A DNA stretch of 8,774 nucleotides from CAZKYP01 sp964556885 (GTDB taxonomy: Bacteria; Planctomycetota; Phycisphaerae; Sedimentisphaerales; Anaerobacaceae), in contig CAZKYP010000136.1 in assembly GCA_964556885.1 (NCBI GenBank), positions 1 through 8,774 on the forward strand. The letters are read 5' to 3'. A program made the position numbers and the translations under genes. This document shows, piece by piece, positions 1 through 6,893 of this stretch. The notes below the pieces were generated by a model that worked only from the letters and a program-made list of their open reading frames with translations, was not told the origin of the DNA and searched no databases. Position 1 is the stretch's first letter, and the number at the start of each line of letters is the position of its first letter.

Positions 1-1539
1 TTCGGCCTTTCGACAATATCCGTCTTTGCGAAAATCTTCGGATTCGCCGAGAAGACCGTCATCGCACACTTTTTCGGCACAACCGATATGGCAGACGTTT
101 ATTTCGCATCTACAGGCATAATTCTTTCGATTATCTGGATCGTCAGGGAGCTTATGTACCCGTCGCTCCTTCCTGTTTTTACGGAAAGCATGTCAAAATC
201 AAATTCGATATCCGGAAATCTTTTCAGGAAGGCGTTCTTCTCGGCCGCAGCTTTTCTAATCGTCGCGGCGATGGTTCTGATATTTTTCCCCTCTCTTTTA
301 ACCAAAGCGCTCGTGCCGGGTTTCGCCGAATCGAAAAGGCAGGTCACTGCCAACCTGCTCAGGATGCTCGCACCGGCGACAATCTTCCTCGGGCTGGCCA
401 TGGTGACATACACGATATTGAATGCCCGAAAGAAATTTCTGAATGCGGCGTGGCCAGATGCGGCCCTTAAACTGTTCATTGTACTCGGCCTTTTGGTACT
501 ATCGCCGGTTTTAGGTATCTATTCACTCGCACTGGTCATGGGGATAGGAGGGCTCGGCTGCCTCCTGACTCAGCTTTATTTCATCCCCGAACGCAGATTC
601 CTGTTAAAAAACGACAAAAGCTCAGACAGAACGGAACTTTTCAAAAAAGTCCTTTTGCTTATGGGCCCGCTCGTTGTCGGCGTGATATTTTCACATATCA
701 GCGGTCTTGTTGACAACCTGCTTGCCTCAACCCTGCCGGGCGGCCACTTGTCGTATTTAGGTTATTCCAAAAAGCTCATCGACGCCCTCCTGTTGATTGG
801 GCCGGTGGCTCTGGTGACAGTCGTTTATTCCCACCTGTCACACCTTGCCTCGGCAAAAGAGTTCGAGAAATTCAGGAGTCTCGTCGCCCGGACTTTTCGG
901 TTATTGCTGTACCTGAGTATACCCGTCGCCTGCCTGCTGGCCGGACTGAAACAGCCTATCATCAGGTTCCTGTTTCAGCGCGGCGAGTTCTCCGCCGCAT
1001 CGACCTTCGGCACGTCACAGGCATTCATGATCTACGCCCTCGGATTCACGACGTTCTCGCTGGAAATACTGTTCGTGCACAGTTTCTTCGCCCTCAAGGA
1101 CACGAAAACGCCGGTCATCTACGGCGTTGCATGCGTGCTTTTGGATATTGTCCTTGCGATTGTGCTGCTCAGGCCGCTCGGATATCTCGGCATCGCAGGT
1201 GCGTTTGCAATTTCAAAGACAATCAAGATTATCGCCCTCGGCGCCGTGTTGAACAAAAGACTAAGCGGTCTGTTCGATTTAAAGATAATACCGTTTTCAT
1301 TGAAAATAGCCGCAACTTCCTGCGCGGTCTGGCTGTCTTTGAAGCTGCTGCTCGGCATCGACAATCCTGAAACTTTTATTCCCACGCTCACATTTGACCT
1401 TATACTGCCGGGTATGGGCGCCCTGCTGACATTCGTTGTATGCTCACATCTGCTGAGAATCGATGAATTCAGTGCGATGATATCACTGCTTCGACATAGA
1501 AAAGCGGCTGTAGGCACACTGTACAAGGAGGCAAAATGA
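1..1539 (+). CDS. MurJ/MviN-family (MOP superfamily) lipid-linked glycan flippase, 5' partial
   Basis: The reading frame is open from base 1, so the first ATG at 88 is internal and 512 residues are visible. MurJ proteins are about 500-530 residues, so only around 10 N-terminal residues are probably missing. The family start is recognisable: a helix with IFGFAEKTVIAHFFGTTDMAD (broken here as IFGFAEK, HFFG and D31) corresponds to the MurJ segment SRVLGFARD...FG...TD, followed by LLPVFTES where MurJ has the AFVP..AE region. Around 14 hydrophobic segments follow, and LFQRGEFSA near residue 331 is another family landmark. Members flip undecaprenyl-linked glycans (lipid II or polysaccharide units) across the inner membrane. 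By my alignment from memory, several arginines important in E. coli MurJ are replaced here (Arg18 by Lys, Arg24 by Glu, Arg52 by a hydrophobic residue, Arg270 by Lys258). This favours an exopolysaccharide-cluster paralogue over the housekeeping lipid II flippase. The stop overlaps the next start (ATGA). Confidence 0.88.
   Translation, partial: FGLSTISVFAKIFGFAEKTVIAHFFGTTDMADVYFASTGIILSIIWIVRELMYPSLLPVFTESMSKSNSISGNLFRKAFFSAAAFLIVAAMVLIFFPSLLTKALVPGFAESKRQVTANLLRMLAPATIFLGLAMVTYTILNARKKFLNAAWPDAALKLFIVLGLLVLSPVLGIYSLALVMGIGGLGCLLTQLYFIPERRFLLKNDKSSDRTELFKKVLLLMGPLVVGVIFSHISGLVDNLLASTLPGGHLSYLGYSKKLIDALLLIGPVALVTVVYSHLSHLASAKEFEKFRSLVARTFRLLLYLSIPVACLLAGLKQPIIRFLFQRGEFSAASTFGTSQAFMIYALGFTTFSLEILFVHSFFALKDTKTPVIYGVACVLLDIVLAIVLLRPLGYLGIAGAFAISKTIKIIALGAVLNKRLSGLFDLKIIPFSLKIAATSCAVWLSLKLLLGIDNPETFIPTLTFDLILPGMGALLTFVVCSHLLRIDEFSAMISLLRHRKAAVGTLYKEAK
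1525..1531 (+). promoter_or_regulatory. Ribosome binding site for the 1536 gene
   Basis: AAGGAGG is a near-perfect Shine-Dalgarno sequence 4 nt before ATG 1536, inside the end of the flippase gene. It supports 1536 over the next in-frame ATG at 1554, which would be 22 nt away. Confidence 0.7.
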
Positions 1540-2192
1540 CCGAATCAGTTTTAATGAATATTAAAGAACGAACAAGATCGGAAACAATCTTCAAAATCCT
1601 CACATTCGGTCTGCCCGTAGCCGCCGTGATTGCTGCCTGCGTCATCAGCCTATTATCCAAAGTGACAATTCCTGTCGAGCATCCGATGATATTGGTGCTC
1701 GCATCGGTACTTATACTTGTCCCCTCAAAGTTGATAAACATCAAGACGCTCCAAAAAATCACGGCGTTTTATTTGTTCGGCGTCGCGGTCAATCTATTGT
1801 CCGCACAATATTTCTCCCTCGCATTCCTGTCACTAAATATCAAAGTATCATGCACCTCAATCCCGCTTCTGCTGTGTGCGGCCGGGTATTTTATGAGAAA
1901 ATCCGGCACGAACAACACCGCCGACGATTCTGAAAAGACAGACATAATTATCGCCTGGCTGCTCGCTTTGGCCGTCGTTGTTGTCCATGCGATTTTCCTG
2001 AGCCTGACTGTTTACAATTTTTACGGCTACGGATACGAGCGAAACCTGAGCACGACAGGAAACATTATTTTGTATTTATTGTTATTTATCGTTTTGTGGC
2101 CGATATTAGGTAACCTTCGCTTCCGACAGGTCACAGGCCTAATCATGACAATTTTTTACACGGTGTCAATGTTAATAAACAGGCAACTATGA
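1536..2192 (+). CDS. Multi-pass inner-membrane protein of unknown family
   Basis: I do not recognise a family. The 218-residue protein has a short positively charged N-terminus (KERTR) and six or seven hydrophobic segments at about residues 20-41, 51-68, 76-100, 104-120, 136-158, 176-193 and 200-214. A polar loop rich in Asn, Asp and Lys lies near 121-136, and a Tyr/Gly-rich loop (YNFYGYGYE) near 160-168. No catalytic motif stands out. It overlaps the flippase gene by 4 nt (ATGA) and the polymerase gene by 4 nt (ATGA), so translation of the three is probably coupled. It may serve the same polysaccharide assembly complex, for example as a partner of the Wzy-like protein, but that rests on position alone. 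Confidence 0.8.
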   Translation: MTESVLMNIKERTRSETIFKILTFGLPVAAVIAACVISLLSKVTIPVEHPMILVLASVLILVPSKLINIKTLQKITAFYLFGVAVNLLSAQYFSLAFLSLNIKVSCTSIPLLLCAAGYFMRKSGTNNTADDSEKTDIIIAWLLALAVVVVHAIFLSLTVYNFYGYGYERNLSTTGNIILYLLLFIVLWPILGNLRFRQVTGLIMTIFYTVSMLINRQL

Positions 2193-3310
2193 TAAGTTAT
2201 ACACATTACAATCCGGATGATGAAACATCAGCTACCGAGAATCGGCAGTCAAACAGCCTGCTGCATTTATGCGCGTTAGTTCTGGCCGGAGCTGCGATTA
2301 TTACATCGGCCTTTCACTTTTGGCCCCTGGAGAATAATAAAACCTACCAGATGCTGTGCCCGCCCAATCTTGTCATCTTCTTGTGGATTGCATTTCTCAT
2401 AAGTTATGTTTTACTTAGACCCAATCGGAAATTTATCGATATCCTGCCTCATGTCAGTATCTTCGCATACCTGTTTATCAATCTCTTCTCCGCCGCTTTT
2501 GCAAAAGACATGGGCAGGGCCGCCACATATACGGGAAAATTAGCCTTGATGTTAATCGGCGGATACATGCTGTTCAGTGCGGCGGTATTCGGTAGAAAAT
2601 CACTACGTATAATCTTTTTCCTGACAATTGCGGCGGTCATAATAGCCGTCACATGGTCTTTGTCGGCAAGATTCGGATTCGGTTCAGACCGCTTCGGCGC
2701 CTTCGACAGCCCGTACAAATACGGCACTTACATCGGGACACTTGTCCCACTGTGCACTGCATACCTTTTCATGAGCCCNNNNNNNNNNNNNNNNNNNNNN
2801 NNNNNNNNNNNNNNNNNNNNNNNNNNNNNNNNNNNNNNNNNNNNNNNNNNNNNNNNNNNNNNNNNNNNNNNNNNNNNNCTCAAACAGCGCTACCTCGAAT
2901 GGCAGGCGGAACTAAATCTTATGGAGGAACGAACAGTCACCGGCACCGCCGCCGGGTGCATAAACGTATTTCGAAGTAATTATTATTATCGTCTGCCCAA
3001 GCTGAATACACTCAAGGCGTTCGACCAGAACGGCTGGCTGGTAACCGGCGCCGAAACAGGCATCGTGGGCCTCGTATGCTTCGGCTGGATAATCGTTTAC
3101 TACTTCCGGCTGGCATACCGGCAGCTCGACAGTATCAGCCGACTCAATCGCCCCGCCGCTTTCAGATTTGCCGCCGCCAATTTTACCGGACTTATGGCGG
3201 TCTGCACCGCGAACCTTTTTTCATCGGTCCACTACAACGGTGTCGTAATCGTTTTCGTTTTAGTCCTCGCACTTATTGACAGAACGAATCATGTTTTCAC
3301 AGGAGATTGA
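2189..3310 (+). CDS. O-antigen polymerase/ligase-like membrane protein (Wzy/WaaL family), interrupted by an assembly gap
   Basis: Two real parts flank 100 N. The N-terminal part (2189-2778, about 196 residues) has a polar start and six likely membrane helices at about residues 24-46, 58-77, 85-105, 114-134, 140-158 and 178-195, with RFGAFDSPYKYGTY before the last. The C-terminal part (2879-3310, 143 residues) has the Wzy/WaaL pattern: RYLEWQAELNLM, then a Gly-containing periplasmic stretch, then DQNGWLVTGAETGIVGL, which matches the family's N-x-x-L...E-x-G-x-x-G-L signature, then two more helices. Such proteins join lipid-linked repeat units into a polymer, or ligate polymer to an acceptor, on the periplasmic face. 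Both flanks happen to be in one frame across the N run, but the true gap size is unknown, so the 373-residue length is not meaningful. Family members usually exceed 400 residues. Start ATG 2189 overlaps the upstream stop and has only a weak AGG upstream. Polymerase versus ligase cannot be decided. Confidence 0.78.
   Translation: MISYTHYNPDDETSATENRQSNSLLHLCALVLAGAAIITSAFHFWPLENNKTYQMLCPPNLVIFLWIAFLISYVLLRPNRKFIDILPHVSIFAYLFINLFSAAFAKDMGRAATYTGKLALMLIGGYMLFSAAVFGRKSLRIIFFLTIAAVIIAVTWSLSARFGFGSDRFGAFDSPYKYGTYIGTLVPLCTAYLFMSXXXXXXXXXXXXXXXXXXXXXXXXXXXXXXXXXXLKQRYLEWQAELNLMEERTVTGTAAGCINVFRSNYYYRLPKLNTLKAFDQNGWLVTGAETGIVGLVCFGWIIVYYFRLAYRQLDSISRLNRPAAFRFAAANFTGLMAVCTANLFSSVHYNGVVIVFVLVLALIDRTNHVFTGD
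2779..2878. other. Assembly gap (100 N)
   Basis: There are exactly 100 undetermined bases inside the Wzy-like gene. A round 100 is the usual placeholder for a scaffold gap of unknown size, so the coordinate distance across it should not be trusted. Confidence 0.97.
3301..3306 (+). promoter_or_regulatory. Ribosome binding site for the 3318 gene
   Basis: AGGAGA, 11 nt before ATG 3318 and overlapping the end of the Wzy-like gene. No comparable motif precedes the alternative starts at 3276 (TTG) or 3291 (ATG), so this site decides the start. Confidence 0.55.
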
Positions 3311-3317
3311 AATACCA

Positions 3318-4415
3318 ATGACAAGAATTATTAAAATCCTGCTAATACTCGCATGCGTCGGCCTCTACGGCTATTCGGCCGTCGACCGGGATGGACCTGT
3401 TCACAGCATCAGCATCGATACCGGCAAACCGCTGTCAATAGCATGGCCCTTCGAGACGGCGATAGTAGGTGACAACGGCGAAAAAGGTCTGCGTATCGGT
3501 CCGAATATCGGAAGGGGCTGGCGGGGTGAGGCCGGAGGCGAGGCGAGCTACAGCTTTTATGTCCCCGCAGACGGCAGATACCACATCTGGACATACGGAC
3601 TGTGGTTCGATGAGTGTGCAAATGCTGTTTTCGTAAAGGTTGACGAGATGGACAGGGCTACACTCGGCAACGATCCGATTTACAAACAATGGCATTGGGT
3701 CAGGGGCTTCGATGTGCATTTGAAAAAAGGGACGCACAGACTGGTTTTGTCCAACCACAGTGACCACATCGCCCTTCAGGAAATACTTTTTACAAATGCA
3801 GCCAACCTCACACCGGATGATTGCGGCCTGGTGTTCTCGGATATCTTTTACGACGGATTCGACGGCTGCGACCACGGCAACTTCGAAAACTGGCAGGTGG
3901 TCGGCGGCAATTGGCTCGTCCAGAATCCGGAAAATGAAACGAATCCGGAACAAAATATCCTGATAGGCAGATCCGATGATTGTTCCTTTATCACTTACAA
4001 AAGCGATGACTGGTCGAACTACTCGCTCGACGTGTCGATACTTCCCGTAATATCCGACGACACTGACGGCACTATAGGAATATGCTTCGGTGTCAAAGAT
4101 CCAAATCAGTATCACCAGTTGAGCTGGCGGGCGATCGGAGAATCCGAAAGCGTCAGGATGCAAATCAACCGGATGGAAAATGAAGCAGCAAAAACCTTGG
4201 CAGAATTCGAAGTGCCGTGGAAAACCGCCCAACGGCATCAGGTTGAAATATCTCTCAATGATGGAAATATTGCGGTAAAGGTAGACAAAATTGAACCGGT
4301 CGAGATTCCTGTGGATTATAAAATCACCGGCGGAATAGGATTGCGGCTGGAAGGCAACATCGAATCACACTTCGATGATATTCACGTCAGGGCGATTACC
4401 GAGGTTAGTAAATAA
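3318..4415 (+). CDS. Secreted two-domain beta-sandwich protein (carbohydrate-binding-like plus LamG/DUF1080-like)
   Basis: The frame is open back to a TTG at 3276. I chose ATG 3318 because it follows an AGGAGA site and gives a clean signal peptide: MTRIIK, then a hydrophobic run to about residue 21, with probable Sec cleavage near YSA. That gives 365 residues. The first domain (about 30-162) has the pattern of CBM-like sandwich proteins: a YSFYVPADGRYHIW strand, a VKVDE strand, LKKGTHRLVLSNHSD, and a closing ILFTN. The second (about 176-362) begins FYDGFDG, continues ENWQVVGGNWLVQN and YHQLSWR, and ends FDDIHVRA. This is typical of concanavalin-like LamG/DUF1080 folds. No catalytic motif is clear, and no C-terminal anchor or PEP-CTERM signal is present. 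Inference: an envelope or extracellular protein that binds or modifies the glycan made by this operon. ILAC at residues 10-13 is a poor lipobox. The gap to the Wzy-like gene is 7 nt. Confidence 0.75.
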   Translation: MTRIIKILLILACVGLYGYSAVDRDGPVHSISIDTGKPLSIAWPFETAIVGDNGEKGLRIGPNIGRGWRGEAGGEASYSFYVPADGRYHIWTYGLWFDECANAVFVKVDEMDRATLGNDPIYKQWHWVRGFDVHLKKGTHRLVLSNHSDHIALQEILFTNAANLTPDDCGLVFSDIFYDGFDGCDHGNFENWQVVGGNWLVQNPENETNPEQNILIGRSDDCSFITYKSDDWSNYSLDVSILPVISDDTDGTIGICFGVKDPNQYHQLSWRAIGESESVRMQINRMENEAAKTLAEFEVPWKTAQRHQVEISLNDGNIAVKVDKIEPVEIPVDYKITGGIGLRLEGNIESHFDDIHVRAITEVSK

Positions 4416-4417
4416 TA

Positions 4418-4705
4418 ATGGAAATCAAAAGAATCGAAAAATTAGACAGAATACAGATTATCGAGCAGTTGCACGAAATTGTCGAGCCGTGGATCTCCGA
4501 CAGCAACTTGATTGACGACATCAACGAAAAAACAAACCTGATAGCCGATTTGGGAATCGATTCCATCGGTATCTTGCAGTTAATCTTAGGCATTGAGCGA
4601 GAGTACGGCATCTCGATCAAAAATCACGAGCTTGATTCCCGGCTCCTGTCAATGATGGGCAACTTGGTCGACTTGATACAGAGTAAACTCAATGAAGATA
4701 ATTGA
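4418..4705 (+). CDS. Acyl carrier protein (stand-alone, phosphopantetheine-binding)
   Basis: A 95-residue acidic helical protein of the usual ACP size. The attachment motif DLGIDSIG at residues 44-51 places the 4'-phosphopantetheine serine at Ser49. It is followed by ILQLILGIEREYGI, the recognition helix, and by a final helix ending LVDLIQSKL. DSIG in place of the common DSL(D/E) marks it as a specialised carrier rather than the fatty-acid synthase AcpP. The start lies 2 nt after the stop of the secreted-protein gene, with only a distant GAGG at 4401. Its last 14 nt overlap the AMP ligase gene, so the two are probably made in fixed ratio and the ligase is the likely loading enzyme. Comparable ACPs accompany exosortase A-type polysaccharide loci. 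The cargo is unknown. Confidence 0.92.
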   Translation: MEIKRIEKLDRIQIIEQLHEIVEPWISDSNLIDDINEKTNLIADLGIDSIGILQLILGIEREYGISIKNHELDSRLLSMMGNLVDLIQSKLNEDN

Positions 4706-6206
4706 TTTATTAATAAACAGTGTCGAGGCCGAGCCGGACAGGATTGCAATGAGAAGCGGCCGGACCGAAATCTCCTATAAGCAGTTGCTTTCGGATGTGG
4801 TCAGCCTCTCCGAGCAGCTAAAACGCGCCGGATGCACCGGCGGCGTGAAGGTCGCAATTGCACTCGGTAACAGCTTCGAATACCTGACAAGCTTTTTCGC
4901 AGTATCGGCCGCAGACGGCATAATTCTGCCTTTGTCAAATCGCATGACACCATACGAAACAGCCGAATATATGAAAAGGGCCGACGTCTCGATACTGATT
5001 ACCAACGAATCTTATGGACACAGATTATCAGCAGCAATCAGCGATATCAATAACATCACAGTTTTCTATGCACAGTACGACACCGATGGAGATCTCGATA
5101 TCGAATTAAAAAAGTCATGTGATTGCACAACAGACGAACAAAACAGCGACGTCGCCTTATTCGTACTGACTTCGGGAACTGCTGGCAGGCCGAAAATTGT
5201 TATGCTCACGGACAACAATCTTATTTCGAATATGACAGACTATCGCACACTGATGAACTTCGCCGTTTACAATGTTGCCTACTGCGCGTTATCGTTTCAT
5301 CATATATACTGCATCTGCGCTCAGATATTGACACATATAAGCCTCGCCGACACCTTTATAATCACCGACACGCCGTTCTTTGTAAAAGACTTCCTGCAGG
5401 CCGTCGAGGAACGCCATGTCACCATAACGGCGTTCGTCCCGTACATGGCGATGCTGCTCGCCGATTACCCTGAGCCGAACGAGTTCAAAACCGAAAGCTT
5501 GAAATATGTCACCCTGTCCGGATCAAAAACGCCGGAATCGACATACAACCTGCTCAGAGAAAAATACGGCACGACTCAGTTTATAAATACATACGGCATG
5601 AGCGAGGCCGGTTCGAGAATTTCGATAGCTTCACCACAACCACAAAGGTTCCCCGTCGAAAGCGTGGGCCGGCCCATACCGTCGGTAAACGTCAAAATAA
5701 TCGACGGCGAGGGAAATACCTTGGCCGCAGATTGCCCCGGTGAAATTTGCGTTAAAAGCTCCGGTGTAATGAAAGGCTACTACAAGCAGCCGGACCTTAC
5801 CGCCCGGACAATCATCAACGGCCGGCTCAGGACGGGTGACATCGGGAAAATTGACAAAAACGGCAACCTGTTCATACTCGGCAGGATAAAAGACACCATC
5901 ATAAGCGGCGGCGAGAACCTGTCACCGGCGGAAATCGAAGAGTGTTTGGGTCGCCACCCCGCCGTCCTCGAGGCGGCGGTCATCGGGCAGCAGCACAAAC
6001 TGCTGCAGGAAGTTCCGTACGCCTTCATAGTCAAAAAGAATACAAACGAAAAATTAACACCGATTGAAATTATTGAGTTTTGTAAAAACAAATTGAGCGG
6101 CCCGAAAATCCCTAAGTCCGTTCAATTCTTAGAGCGGCTCCCGAGGCTCGGAACCGCCAAGATAGACCGGGACGCGCTTAAAAAGATGGCCACTGAACAA
6201 CTTTAA
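4692..6206 (+). CDS. AMP-forming acyl-CoA/acyl-ACP ligase (ANL superfamily), similar to exosortase A-associated ligases
   Basis: A complete 504-residue adenylation enzyme. The N-terminus, from the AEPDRIAM region through ISYKQLL, fits an ANL start, so ATG 4692 is preferred over ATG 4749. Motifs in order: phosphate loop TSGTAGRPK (160-168), YGMSE (301-305), TGD (381-383, Asp383 for ribose), hinge GRIKDTIISGGENLSPAEIEE, split here as GRIKD and GGENLSPAEIE, and the C-terminal GTAKIDR with catalytic Lys490. The enzyme should adenylate a carboxylic acid and transfer it to a thiol. The phosphate loop departs from consensus (TSGTAG for SGTTG, PKI for PKG), and the A10 motif has AKID for GK(I/V)D. 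All directly catalytic positions appear kept. The 14-nt overlap with the ACP gene points to the ACP as acceptor, though CoA cannot be excluded. Following genes for two hydrolase-fold proteins match the accessory set of exosortase A loci. The substrate cannot be read from sequence. Confidence 0.9.
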   Translation: MKIIDLLINSVEAEPDRIAMRSGRTEISYKQLLSDVVSLSEQLKRAGCTGGVKVAIALGNSFEYLTSFFAVSAADGIILPLSNRMTPYETAEYMKRADVSILITNESYGHRLSAAISDINNITVFYAQYDTDGDLDIELKKSCDCTTDEQNSDVALFVLTSGTAGRPKIVMLTDNNLISNMTDYRTLMNFAVYNVAYCALSFHHIYCICAQILTHISLADTFIITDTPFFVKDFLQAVEERHVTITAFVPYMAMLLADYPEPNEFKTESLKYVTLSGSKTPESTYNLLREKYGTTQFINTYGMSEAGSRISIASPQPQRFPVESVGRPIPSVNVKIIDGEGNTLAADCPGEICVKSSGVMKGYYKQPDLTARTIINGRLRTGDIGKIDKNGNLFILGRIKDTIISGGENLSPAEIEECLGRHPAVLEAAVIGQQHKLLQEVPYAFIVKKNTNEKLTPIEIIEFCKNKLSGPKIPKSVQFLERLPRLGTAKIDRDALKKMATEQL

Positions 6207-6212
6207 TTTTTC

Positions 6213-6218
6213 AGGGAG
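6213..6218 (+). promoter_or_regulatory. Ribosome binding site for the 6225 gene
   Basis: AGGGAG, 6 nt before ATG 6225, in the 18-nt gap after the ligase gene. This is the largest intergenic space in the window. Confidence 0.65.
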
Positions 6219-6224
6219 ATAACG

Positions 6225-6893
6225 ATGAGATACGTATATTGTCATCCTTTGTTCGATGAAAGAAAGTGCGCCCATCGTTTCTCCTACGATTTACAGAATG
6301 CTCTTGAAAAAGCGGGATTAACTCTGCAAAGGTTCGACTACCGCGGCACCGGCGAAGCCAAAGGTCGATTCGAGGATGTGTCACTCGATACTTTGCAAGC
6401 GGATGTGGAAGTTCATATCAATGGCGACGAGACCTGTCTCATCGGCCTGCGGTTCGGCGCAACGCTCGCACTAAATTACACCGCCGCTCATCCGGAAACG
6501 ATAAAAAAACTCGTTCTGCTTGAACCGATTATCGATGGGGCCGAGTACGTCGATTACCTGCACCGCAAGCAGCATATAAAAGACCTGATGACAGGCGAAT
6601 CGGTGGATAAACTCCGGGAAAATGGTTTTGTCAACATCGAAGGATATAAAACAAGCGTTCTTTTTCTCGACCAGATTAAAAATATGAATCCGTCCGCAAC
6701 TCCACCGAAATGCCCGGTCCTTATCGTTCAAATATCGAACAACTCAAAAATCGAACCGGAAATCATGGGCTTTAAAGAACAACTGGAGCGCCCGAAGATC
6801 GAAATCATAAACCTCCCCGTTTTTTGGGAGCGTATCCCGATTTCAGACTATTCAAAATTAACAGATGTAATATTGAGGTGGTGCCTTGACTGA
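6225..6893 (+). CDS. Alpha/beta-hydrolase-fold protein lacking the catalytic triad, like exosortase A-associated hydrolase 2
   Basis: 222 residues with the alpha/beta-hydrolase plan: an opening CHPLFDERKCAHR, then FDYRGTGEAKGRF (about 38-50), then the elbow LIGLRFGATLA (72-82), and a closing strand and helix containing VFWERIPISDY. The elbow should read G-x-S-x-G, but the nucleophile position is Arg76. The usual Asp loop (GxxD) is replaced by QISNNSKIEPE, and no histidine occurs in the C-terminal part where the triad His should be. From memory, the exosortase A-associated hydrolase 2 family shares the PF-E-x-x-x-R opening, a GLR elbow and a C-terminal FW motif, so this looks like a lineage trait, not decay. 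The protein is probably a non-hydrolytic partner or uses another chemistry. Its stop overlaps the next gene by 8 nt, suggesting the two act together. Confidence 0.8.
   Translation: MRYVYCHPLFDERKCAHRFSYDLQNALEKAGLTLQRFDYRGTGEAKGRFEDVSLDTLQADVEVHINGDETCLIGLRFGATLALNYTAAHPETIKKLVLLEPIIDGAEYVDYLHRKQHIKDLMTGESVDKLRENGFVNIEGYKTSVLFLDQIKNMNPSATPPKCPVLIVQISNNSKIEPEIMGFKEQLERPKIEIINLPVFWERIPISDYSKLTDVILRWCLD
6875..6880 (+). promoter_or_regulatory. Ribosome binding site fixing a TTG start at 6886
   Basis: GAGGTG, 5 nt before TTG 6886. An in-frame TGA at 6874-6876 rules out any earlier start, and the first internal ATG would cut off the first strands of the fold, so TTG is very likely the true start. 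Confidence 0.75.

Noticed and set aside
88..90. ATG 88 as the true start of the flippase
   Set aside because: The upstream frame is open to base 1 and encodes the conserved MurJ N-terminal helix, so the gene begins before the window.
3345..3356. Possible lipobox ILAC in the secreted protein
   Set aside because: Leu at -2 is unusual and the hydrophobic stretch before the Cys is only about six residues, continuing after it. A Sec signal with cleavage near residue 21 fits better.
3435..4238. A 267-codon open frame on the minus strand
   Set aside because: It lies wholly antisense to the well-supported secreted-protein gene, has no Shine-Dalgarno context I could find and no recognisable domain. 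It looks like a by-product of plus-strand codon use.
4749..4751. Alternative ATG for the AMP ligase with AGGA upstream
   Set aside because: The 19 residues before it align with the usual ANL N-terminal helix, so ATG 4692 overlapping the ACP gene is the better start.
5959..6006. Two adjacent GC-rich inverted repeats (5959-5979 and GCAGCAG/CTGCTGC at 5987-6006)
   Set aside because: Both fall inside the conserved C-terminal part of the AMP ligase gene, where Ala-rich codons and the codons for QQHKLLQ explain them. No T tract follows.
6813..6830. Inverted repeat CTCCC / GGGAG with a T-rich loop
   Set aside because: The T run is in the loop, not after the stem, the stem is only 5 bp, and it lies inside a coding region, so it is not a terminator.
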